Positions 15,323-21,466 of a stretch of 21,466 bases of DNA are shown here, piece by piece. This DNA is from Prevotella sp. UBA7551 (GTDB lineage Bacteria > Bacteroidota > Bacteroidia > Bacteroidales > Bacteroidaceae). The DNA lies in the NCBI GenBank assembly GCA_002479145.1, contig DLLX01000023.1:1034-22499 (forward strand), in the 5' to 3' direction. Position 1 is the first letter of the stretch, and each line of letters begins with the position of its first letter. A model generated the notes under the pieces. That model was not told the origin of the DNA, did not search any database, and saw nothing but the letters and a program-made list of their open reading frames with translations. The position numbers and the translations under genes are program-made.

Positions 15323-15471
15323 TTCGCAACAGATGAAAAGCCTCTTAAACAAAAGCGTTTTTGTATAATCCTTTGCCCCCACAACAGGCTGTCCATCGCC
15401 GTGGAATGCGTCCACCAGCCGTGGCGACGGGAGCGCATTGGCCTAAGAAAAAGCAAGATTCGTTGAATAGA

Positions 15472-15503
15472 TTTGTCCGTCGCCCGTGCTTTTCATACCT
15501 TTG
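15472..15503 (+). promoter_or_regulatory. Promoter for the LytS-type kinase
   Basis: TTTG (15472-15475), 20 bp, TACCTTTG (15496-15503) matches the Bacteroidota consensus fully, 29 nt before ATG 15533. Confidence 0.75.
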
Positions 15504-15532
15504 CAGCCAAGGTAATCAACGGAAAGAAGACC

Positions 15533-16660
15533 ATGTCAAAAGAACGCATCATCAACTTTCTCCAGCGCCATCGCGAGCTGGTCGTCTACACCTTCGGCTG
15601 GGGCATCGTGCTGCTCAGCCCCTTTCTGGTCATGTATCTGCGGTCGCGCAGCAGCGATGACCCTCAGCCTCTTGCGGCATACAACTACGTTTGGCTGACG
15701 TTGGGCACGTTTCTCGTCTTCTTCCTGTTTCACAACCGCTTCCTCGCACCGCTCTTCTTCCGTCGCCACAAGGGCCGCTACTTCCTCTTCTCCGTCCTGC
15801 CGGTCGTCCTGCTCGGCGTGCTGCAGTATGTTTCGTTTCCCGCCTTCAACCCTCCTCCCCCCGGCAAGCGTCCGCACCACGAGGTGGTGGTGCGCGACCG
15901 TCAGGGCAAGACCGTCAGGGGCATCGAGGTGTGGGAGCTGCGCATTCCGGCGACGAGCATCGTGGAGCGGATCGACTTGGGGAGCCTGTTTGTGCTGATG
16001 CTGATGTTTGGCGTGAACCTTGGGGTGAAGATCTACTTCCGGAGCGAGGACACGGCGCGCGAGCTGATGCTGCTTCAGCAGGACCGGATGGCGAGCCAGC
16101 TGAAGTATCTCAAGGCACAGATCAACCCCCACTTCTTCATGAACACGCTCAACAACATCCACGCGCTGGTGGACATCGACCCCGAGCGGGCACAGTCGTC
16201 CATCATCCTGCTGTCAAGGATGATGCGCTATGTGGTCTATGAGAGCGACAGCAACTCCATTCCGATGGCGCGCGAGGTGGAGTTTCTGTCCAACTACATC
16301 ACACTGATGCGCCTCCGCTTCACCCAGCGCGTCCACCTCGACGTCGACATGCAGCCGCAGATGGGTGGCGAGGTGCCCCCGCTGCTGTTTGTGATGTTTG
16401 TGGAGAACGCCTTCAAGCACGGGGTGAGCTACCGCCACGACACCCATATCCGCATCGTGGTGGAGCCGGTGGGCGAGCAGATCCACTTCTTCTGCGAGAA
16501 TCCTAAGGCCGACTGCCAGGAGGATATGCAGGGGGGCGTGGGGCTGCGCAACGTCCGCAAGCGGCTCGACCTCATCTATGGCGACCGCTACACGCTCCGC
16601 ATCGACGACGAGCCGGGCCGCTATGCCGTCGACCTGACGCTCCCCATGGAGATGGGGTGA
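15533..16660 (+). CDS. LytS/YehU-type sensor histidine kinase (His_kinase family)
   Basis: The protein has 375 residues. Four transmembrane segments lie at about 16-36, 49-67, 82-102 and 148-168, then a coiled linker (RELMLLQQDRMASQLKYLKA) and the H-box QINPHFFMNTLNN with phospho-acceptor His200. The N-box is VENAFKHG (290-297) and the G-box GGVGLRNVRKRL (from 334). This is the PF06580 kinase type that normally works with a LytTR response regulator. ATG 15533 is chosen because the promoter ends upstream of it; an earlier in-frame start would overlap the promoter. No response regulator follows, so its partner is elsewhere or missing. The gene is GC-rich, like the core genes and unlike its AT-rich neighbours. 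Confidence 0.93.
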   Translation: MSKERIINFLQRHRELVVYTFGWGIVLLSPFLVMYLRSRSSDDPQPLAAYNYVWLTLGTFLVFFLFHNRFLAPLFFRRHKGRYFLFSVLPVVLLGVLQYVSFPAFNPPPPGKRPHHEVVVRDRQGKTVRGIEVWELRIPATSIVERIDLGSLFVLMLMFGVNLGVKIYFRSEDTARELMLLQQDRMASQLKYLKAQINPHFFMNTLNNIHALVDIDPERAQSSIILLSRMMRYVVYESDSNSIPMAREVEFLSNYITLMRLRFTQRVHLDVDMQPQMGGEVPPLLFVMFVENAFKHGVSYRHDTHIRIVVEPVGEQIHFFCENPKADCQEDMQGGVGLRNVRKRLDLIYGDRYTLRIDDEPGRYAVDLTLPMEMG

Positions 16661-16810
16661 GCACCTGTCGGGCTGTATACCCATAACGGTAAAACCACGA
16701 GAAAACCAATAGCCGACGGGATAAAGTAACATAACACACGTATTTTAACACACGAAGCAAGCGCAATTCAAAAGTAAATGCTTATTTTTGTATAAGATAA
16801 GCTGCACTCG

Positions 16811-16836
16811 GCAATCTGAGAGCAAGCTCTCATTGC
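16811..16836. promoter_or_regulatory. Inverted repeat upstream of the AAA_15/RloB operon
   Basis: GCAAT-CT-GAGAGC-AA-GCTCTC-ATTGC is a nested inverted repeat, 13 bp upstream of the operon -7 element. It can be an operator or a hairpin. GAGCAAGCTC inside it also occurs at 1118-1127. The rest of 16661-16810 shows no gene. Confidence 0.4.
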
Positions 16837-16848
16837 GCTCGTTGGCAT

Positions 16849-16856
16849 TATCTTTG
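16849..16856 (+). promoter_or_regulatory. -7 element TATCTTTG for the AAA_15/RloB operon
   Basis: TATCTTTG matches TAnnTTTG, 27 nt upstream of the GTG start at 16884. No strong -33 is seen. Confidence 0.5.
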
Positions 16857-16883
16857 CAGGAAAACTACAAAATAACAAGTCAA

Positions 16884-18113
16884 GTGATACTTAAAATTGA
16901 ATTGGAAAACTTCTTCTCCATTAGAGATCAAGTAAGAATTGATTTCCGAGCAGCCAATATCCATACGAAATATGCTCGTGAGTTAAGGCACAATGTAATG
17001 GACTGGGACGGGGTACCAGTATTAAAGTCTGTCGGCCTGTTTGGCCCGAATGCATCCGGCAAGTCCAACATCATGAAGGCTGTTGATTTCTGCTGTAGGC
17101 TAATACTCCACTCACACCTTAACAATGAAGGGGCTGTTTTCAATTTTGAACCATTTAAGTTGGATGGCTATCAAGAGAAGCCGAGTAAATTTTTGATGGA
17201 TTTCGTGTGTGATGATGTGGAATACGAATATTCTTTTGAACTGACCAAAACAAAAATTATATCAGAAAGCCTTTATCACTACCCTGTGGGTAGAAGAGCA
17301 AAAGTGTTCATCCGTGATGCCAATGGCAAATATAGTTTTGGTACAGGTGTCATCGTCAAACCATCAGATGTCGCATTGAATACCAGTGACAAAAATCTGT
17401 TTCTTAGCCGGGCAAGTTCCATGAATCGAGAGATTGCGCAGAAGCTCTACCGCTACTTTCTCAACCAATTTCTTTTGGGCTTGGTGAACGTTAATGAGAT
17501 GATGGTTCTTGATAGTTTCAATACCTATAAAAAAGTTATACTCAAGGCGCTTGAAATATGCGATATCAACATAACAGACATTGAGGCTCGGAAGGAGCAG
17601 ATTCCTGCACCTGTAGCTACGCCAGGACAGGGAGAGCTTTCGTTTAAACTCGTTGATGTACTCAAGTTCAAGACTTTCCATCGCGACCAAAAGGATGTGA
17701 TGTTCGATTTGGACATAGAAGAATCCCATGGCACAAGGAAACTTTTCCAAATATTACTTCGATTGTTGGATGTCGTTAAGAACAGAAAGGGCATCATGAT
17801 GGACGAGTTTGACATGGGACTGCACACCCGATTGGCAGACTTTATCCTTGATCTTATTCATGCATCGGAAGGTAGTCAACTTTTGTTCTCGTCGCATAAC
17901 ACCAATTTGATAGATGTCAAGAGATTGAGGAGAGACCAAATCGTCTTTGTCAACAAGTCGGAAAATGGAGGAACAGAAGTATATTCTCTGTATGACTTCA
18001 AGGATTTCCGAGAGAATATGGATGCAGAAAAAGGGTATATTCAAGGGCGTTTCGACGCTGTGCCGTATGTTGACTCTTCAGTGGAAAACATCAAACAACT
18101 ATTGGAGGAATAG
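16884..18113 (+). CDS. AAA_15/AAA_21 family ATPase, partner of RloB (AbiLi-like)
   Basis: The protein has 409 residues from GTG 16884, MILKIELENFFSIRDQVRID, the usual start of such ATPases. A longer frame from TTG 16788 would cover the promoter. Motifs: Walker A GPNASGKS (54-61), a glutamate- and serine-containing ESHGTRKLFQILLRLL as the ABC-type signature region, Walker B GIMMDEFD (from about 303), and the H-loop SSHN (about 336). This is an SMC/ABC-type head without a long coiled coil. It is followed after 2 nt by an RloB gene. Two-gene pairs of this type correspond to AbiL-like abortive infection systems and RloA/RloB genes near restriction systems. Defence is inferred from the pair, not shown. 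Confidence 0.85.
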   Translation: MILKIELENFFSIRDQVRIDFRAANIHTKYARELRHNVMDWDGVPVLKSVGLFGPNASGKSNIMKAVDFCCRLILHSHLNNEGAVFNFEPFKLDGYQEKPSKFLMDFVCDDVEYEYSFELTKTKIISESLYHYPVGRRAKVFIRDANGKYSFGTGVIVKPSDVALNTSDKNLFLSRASSMNREIAQKLYRYFLNQFLLGLVNVNEMMVLDSFNTYKKVILKALEICDINITDIEARKEQIPAPVATPGQGELSFKLVDVLKFKTFHRDQKDVMFDLDIEESHGTRKLFQILLRLLDVVKNRKGIMMDEFDMGLHTRLADFILDLIHASEGSQLLFSSHNTNLIDVKRLRRDQIVFVNKSENGGTEVYSLYDFKDFRENMDAEKGYIQGRFDAVPYVDSSVENIKQLLEE

Positions 18114-18115
18114 GC

Positions 18116-18668
18116 ATGGGATGCAGAAGGGAAAAAACGCCCAAGAAACGAATGCGCAAAATCGCCCTGGTAATATGCGAGGGGGAAACAGAAGTTGGCT
18201 ATCTTAACCTCATCAAGCAGTGGTATAAGTCTCCTGTACGTATCGTTTCACACATTGAAGGGTCAAGAATCACCCCATCTTGTTGATAAGCATGCACGAG
18301 AACTAAAAATCTCTGCTTTCGACAAAGTAGATACGTTTCTCATGTATGATATGGATGTACCATCCATCAATACCAAACTCAGGGCGTGCAAAGCTCAATT
18401 ATTATTGAGTAATCCTTGCTTCGAGATATGGTTGCTTCTGCACGCAAAAGACCAGAGAACTGGATTAAGCTCTGACGCTGTCATTAAGGAATTAAAGAAA
18501 AGCTCCCCTGTATGGCACAATTACAACAAGGCGCTCTATACTGACACACAGAAGGCATTTCTAAAAGTACACCTTGAAGAAGCTGTCAGTAGAGCCAAGG
18601 CGCTAAAGGAATTTCAAAATCCTTCTTCTCAAATTTACAAGCTATTGGAAAAATTAGAGGACAAATAG
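18116..18668 (+). pseudogene. RloB family protein, frameshifted (AbiLii-like)
   Basis: From ATG 18116 the frame reads MGCRREKTPKKRMRKIALVI, then CEGETEVGYLNLIKQWY and HIEGSRITPSC, ending at TGA 18284-18286. The next frame continues the same protein with LVDKHARELKISAFDKVDTF, LMYDMDVP, SNPCFEIWLLLHAK, up to TAG 18668. The EGETE (22-26) and DMD motifs resemble a Toprim-type acidic site. Removing one C from the CCCC at about 18273-18276 restores the frame (RITHLVDKHA) and gives about 183 residues. The operon spacing with the ATPase is 2 nt. Either the system is disabled, or the extra base is a read error; a programmed shift is not indicated by any slippery site. Confidence 0.8.
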
Positions 18669-18773
18669 TAGAAGAAGTCTGTGGAAATATAAATTTGGCA
18701 CTCAACATCAAAATGGAAACAATTCGGTTGTGGGTGCTTTTGTCTTTGCCATACATAGTTTTTTTTACCATAA

Positions 18774-18851
18774 GGCCCCGACACTTGGGGCAGGACGGCG
18801 CACCACAAACATTGGAGCATGAAGAAAGGGAGGCCCTTTCGGGCTTCCCTT
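18774..18851 (-). terminator. Hairpins downstream of gdhA and the RloB operon
   Basis: AAGGGAGGCCC (18826-18836) and GGGCTTCCCTT (18841-18851) form an 11-bp stem with one weak pair. On the minus strand the loop is GAAA and the stem is followed by TCTTC, so it suits gdhA termination. A smaller GCCCC/GGGGC hairpin (18774-18790) may end the RloB transcript. Otherwise 18669-18889 holds no gene. Confidence 0.6.
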
Positions 18852-18889
18852 CCTATGGTGTGTATTGAAATTTTTTAATTTTTAATGAA

Positions 18890-20230
18890 TCAGACGATAC
18901 CCTGATCGAGCATTGCCTTGGCGACTTTCATGAAGCCGGCGATGTTGGCACCCTTCACATAGTCGATGTATCCATCGGCCTCAGTACCGTACTTGACGCA
19001 CTGCTCGTGGATGGAAGACATGATGTGGTGAAGCTTCTCGTCCACCTCCTTGGCGGTCCAGTGGAGGCGGATGCTGTTCTGGGTCATCTCAAGGCCAGAA
19101 GTAGCCACGCCACCGGCGTTGACTGCCTTGCCCGGAGCGAAGAGCTGCTTGGCCCCAACGAATGCCTCGACAGCCTCGGTGGTGCAACCCATGTTGCTCA
19201 CCTCGACGACGCAGATCGGCTTGCGGGCCAGTATCTTCTTGGCATCGTCGCCGTTGAGCTCGTTCTGGATGGCGCAAGTCATGTAGATGTCGGCCTCAGC
19301 CTCCCAAGGCTTCTTGCCGGCGAAGAAGGTAGAACCAGCGAACTTGTCGGCATAAGGAGCGCAGACGTCGTTGCCGCTGTTGCGCAGCTCGAGCATGTAC
19401 TCGATCTTCTCGTCGTTCAAGCCGGCGGGATCGTAGATGTAACCGTCAGGACCAGAGATGGTAACGACCTTTGCGCCCAGCTCGGTAGCCTTCTTGGCAG
19501 CACCCCAAGCAACGTTGCCGAATCCGGAGATGGCCACGGTCTTGCCCTTGATGTCGATGTTGCGGGTCTTCAGCATGTGCTCAACGAAGTAGAGAGCGCC
19601 GAAGCCTGTGGCCTCAGGACGGAGGATAGAGCCACCGAACTCATAGCCCTTGCCGGTGAGTGTGGCACCGTGGAACTGGCTGGTGAGCTTCTTGTACTGT
19701 CCGAAGAGGTAGCCAATCTCGCGGCCACCCACACCGACGTCGCCTGCGGGGACGTCCTCGTCCGGGCCGATGTACTTGTAAAGCTCGCTCATGAAGGCCT
19801 GGCAGAAGCGCATAATCTCAGCGTCGCTCTTGCCGCGGGGCGAGAAGTCGGAGCCACCCTTGCCACCACCCATGGGGAGTGTGGTGAGGGCGTTTTTGAA
19901 GGTCTGCTCGAAGCCGAGGAACTTCAGCGTGTCGAGCTTCACGGCAGCGTGGAAACGGAGACCGCCTTTGTACGGGCCGATGGCGCTGTTGAACTGAACG
20001 CGGTAGCCGATGTTCACCTGCACCTCGCCTTTGTCGTCGACCCAAGGCACGCGGAACATGATTACGCGCTCCGGCTCGACCATACGCTCGATGATTTTAG
20101 CCTTCTCGAACTCGGGATGCTGATTGTAAACATCGACGATGGAGAGCAGTACCTCGTTTACGGCCTGCAGGAATTCCTTCTCACCTGGGTGCTTTTGCTC
20201 CAGGTCTCTCATGATTTTCTCTACTTCCAT
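18890..20230 (-). CDS. gdhA: NADP-type glutamate dehydrogenase
   Basis: The protein has 446 residues, typical of the hexameric short form (about 450). It has YKGGLRFH (substrate-binding Lys), PMGGGKGGSDF (119-129) with the catalytic lysine, PAGDVGVGGREIGYLFGQYK, and the Rossmann GFGNVAWGAA (236-245). It converts 2-oxoglutarate and ammonium to glutamate with reduced nicotinamide cofactor, a central nitrogen assimilation step in Bacteroidales. NADP preference is assigned from overall similarity to the bacterial biosynthetic type. Start ATG 20228-20230. It is monocistronic, has a strong promoter and lies back to back with the receiver/PEP-type gene. Confidence 0.96.
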   Translation of the reverse strand: MEVEKIMRDLEQKHPGEKEFLQAVNEVLLSIVDVYNQHPEFEKAKIIERMVEPERVIMFRVPWVDDKGEVQVNIGYRVQFNSAIGPYKGGLRFHAAVKLDTLKFLGFEQTFKNALTTLPMGGGKGGSDFSPRGKSDAEIMRFCQAFMSELYKYIGPDEDVPAGDVGVGGREIGYLFGQYKKLTSQFHGATLTGKGYEFGGSILRPEATGFGALYFVEHMLKTRNIDIKGKTVAISGFGNVAWGAAKKATELGAKVVTISGPDGYIYDPAGLNDEKIEYMLELRNSGNDVCAPYADKFAGSTFFAGKKPWEAEADIYMTCAIQNELNGDDAKKILARKPICVVEVSNMGCTTEAVEAFVGAKQLFAPGKAVNAGGVATSGLEMTQNSIRLHWTAKEVDEKLHHIMSSIHEQCVKYGTEADGYIDYVKGANIAGFMKVAKAMLDQGIV

Positions 20231-20281
20231 TGTAATCTTGAATGTTTAAGTTGTTTATGGTCTTGTTGTTTATTTCGTGGG

Positions 20282-20313
20282 CAAAAGTAGAGAATTAAAT
20301 CCACACCGCCAAA
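20282..20313 (-). promoter_or_regulatory. gdhA promoter
   Basis: TTTG (20310-20313), 20 bp, TACTTTTG (20282-20289) on the minus strand is a full match, predicting a leader of about 45 nt. Confidence 0.75.
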
Positions 20314-20451
20314 TCATTTTGCGGAATTTTTTCACAAGAAAATTCATTTTTGCCGCGCATCAAGGCGGTCATTCAGCCCCTTTTGTTTCCAAAACGGAGA
20401 CAATAGATGTTATTTGCGACCAATTGTGAGGGGATTTACCTTTAATTTTCG

Positions 20452-20459
20452 TACTTTTG
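20452..20459 (+). promoter_or_regulatory. -7 element TACTTTTG for the receiver/PEP-type gene
   Basis: TACTTTTG matches TAnnTTTG, 21 nt before ATG 20481. The nearest upstream TTG (20424-20426) is 25 bp away, a weak -33. Confidence 0.5.
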
Positions 20460-20480
20460 CGCAAAACAAAATAAATCCTA

Positions 20481-21466
20481 ATGAAAAATCAGCTGCCCGA
20501 GAAGTGGAGCAAACTCATCCTGAAAGACGTGTCGTTTGCCAACCTGATGATGCGCCGCATCTATAACGTGCTCATCGTGGCCAACCCCTACGACGCCTTC
20601 ATGCTGGAGGACGACGGCCGCGTGGAGGAGAAAATCTATAACGAGTACACGCGCCTGGGGCTGCGCTACCCGCCCACCTTCACGCAGGTATCGACGATAG
20701 AGGAAGCCGGGAAGGTGCTGCAGTCGGTGAGCATAGACCTGGTGATCTGCATGCCGGGCAACGCCGACAACGACGCCTTCGACGTGGCGCGCGCCGTCAA
20801 GGCCCGTTTCCCCAACACGCCCTGCGTGGTGCTCACCCCGTTCAGCCACGGCATCACCCGGAGAATGGAGCATGAGGACCTGAGCATCTTCGACTATGTG
20901 TTCTGCTGGCTGGGCAACACCAACCTCATCCTGTCCATCATCAAGCTCATCGAGGACAAGCTCAACATCGACAACGACATCCGCGAGGGAGGCGTGCAGA
21001 TGATTCTGCTTGTGGAAGACAGCATCCGCTTCTACTCCTCCACCCTGCCCAACCTCTACAACTACCTGCTGAAGCAGAGCCAGAACTTCTCCACCGAGGC
21101 GCTGAACCCCCACGCCACGACGCTGCGGATGCGCGGAAGACCCAAGGTGATGCTTGCCCGCAACTACGAAGAGGCGTGGCATATCTATAATAAGTATAAG
21201 GACAACTGCCTCGGCGTGATCTCCGACGTACGCTTTCCCCTTGCCCCTCCCCACCTGCAGGGAGGCTTCTATGCCAACGACAAAGACCCCGAGGCGGGGC
21301 TGAAGCTGCTCCGAGCCATCCGCAAGGAGGACGAATACCTGCCGCTTATCGCCGAAAGCTCCGAGAGCGACAACCGCGCAAAGGCCGAGGCGGAGGGCTT
21401 TTGGTATGTGGACAAAAACTCAAAGAAAATCAGCGTGGACCTGCGCAAGATCCTGGAGGAGCACAT
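20481..21466 (+). CDS. N-terminal part of receiver-like / PEP-pyruvate-binding domain protein, partial
   Basis: Open from ATG 20481 to the right edge (328 codons), start MKNQLPEKWSKLILKDVSFA. The first part reads YNVLIVANPYDAFMLEDDGR, then VCMPG-like and VVLTPFS segments and DYVFCWLGN, a receiver-like fold. The second begins MILLVEDSIRFYSSTLPNLY and continues with RMRGRPKVMLARNYEEAW and DNCLGVISDVRFPL, a second receiver. This combination is the N-terminus of the roughly 1000-residue Bacteroidota proteins that end in a PEP-synthase-type pyruvate phosphate dikinase region. That C-terminus is outside the window, so the enzyme part is inferred from remembered homologues. Confidence 0.72.
   Translation, partial: MKNQLPEKWSKLILKDVSFANLMMRRIYNVLIVANPYDAFMLEDDGRVEEKIYNEYTRLGLRYPPTFTQVSTIEEAGKVLQSVSIDLVICMPGNADNDAFDVARAVKARFPNTPCVVLTPFSHGITRRMEHEDLSIFDYVFCWLGNTNLILSIIKLIEDKLNIDNDIREGGVQMILLVEDSIRFYSSTLPNLYNYLLKQSQNFSTEALNPHATTLRMRGRPKVMLARNYEEAWHIYNKYKDNCLGVISDVRFPLAPPHLQGGFYANDKDPEAGLKLLRAIRKEDEYLPLIAESSESDNRAKAEAEGFWYVDKNSKKISVDLRKILEEH

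Noticed and set aside
15399..15413. Hairpin GTGGA-ATGCG-TCCAC upstream of the kinase
   Set aside because: Five base pairs in GC-rich DNA with no T run and no clear role; too weak to annotate.
15184..15456. 90-codon minus-strand frame over the second ATPase promoter
   Set aside because: It runs through the repeat array and promoter, has no family features, and overlaps the ATPase start.
18116..18286. Programmed frameshift in RloB
   Set aside because: There is no slippery heptamer or downstream structure evident; a short CCCC indel is enough to explain it.
19007..20290. 427-codon plus-strand frame
   Set aside because: Complete antisense shadow of gdhA, caused by biased codon use.
20478..21254. 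258-codon minus-strand frame
   Set aside because: Antisense to the receiver/PEP-type gene, which has recognisable conserved segments on plus.

Overview
The window looks like a chromosomal stretch of a Bacteroidales bacterium, most likely Prevotellaceae. The evidence is repeated promoters of the Bacteroidota type (-33 TTTG, about 20 bp, -7 TAnnTTTG), a secreted repeat protein with the C-terminal tail common in Prevotella, a BT4734/DUF3987 mobile-element module, and a receiver/PEP-pyruvate-binding type protein typical of the phylum. All calls come from reading the sequence by eye; no searches were run.

Region 1-4535 is one end of an integrative mobilizable element. On the minus strand it runs: truncated tyrosine integrase, excisionase-type HTH protein, DUF3987 protein, BT4734/PriCT primase-like protein, an oriT-like palindromic gap, and MobV relaxase leaving the left edge. 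The integrase has lost its N-terminal half and the DUF3987 gene carries an in-frame TAA, so the element is probably decaying. Region 4822-8000 holds glutathione peroxidase, an outer-membrane barrel protein and a first AAA_14/DUF4143 ATPase. The ATPase is preceded by a 32-bp tandem array.

Region 8193-11707 is one transcription unit: a ~1000-residue secreted protein with 648-bp internal repeats, then a 65-residue small protein. The signal peptide is joined to the body through a run of seven G that puts it out of frame, so this is a phase-variation candidate (or a sequencing error). Region 12064-13260 is GC-rich, with a YbjQ-type protein, an HU-like protein and a predicted three-way-junction RNA.

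Region 13262-18668 is a patchwork of conflict and defence genes in different states of decay. It contains a 25-codon relic of an AAA ATPase, an intact antitoxin whose PIN toxin has lost its middle, a second AAA_14/DUF4143 ATPase with its own repeat array, and an AAA_15 plus RloB (AbiL-like) pair with a frameshifted RloB. A LytS-type sensor kinase with no adjacent regulator lies in between. The right end has housekeeping genes: gdhA and, divergent from it, the N-terminal part of a receiver/PEP-type protein.

The most interesting signal is that both AAA_14/DUF4143 ATPases, only about 40% of the window apart and clearly diverged, carry upstream repeats with the same 32-33 bp period and the same consensus (minus strand ATTTT-N2-CG-N5-RAACGR). 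These sit next to or over a TACCTTTG promoter, which suggests a shared ATPase-plus-repeat module. A dispersed intergenic repeat family (three partial copies) is also present.
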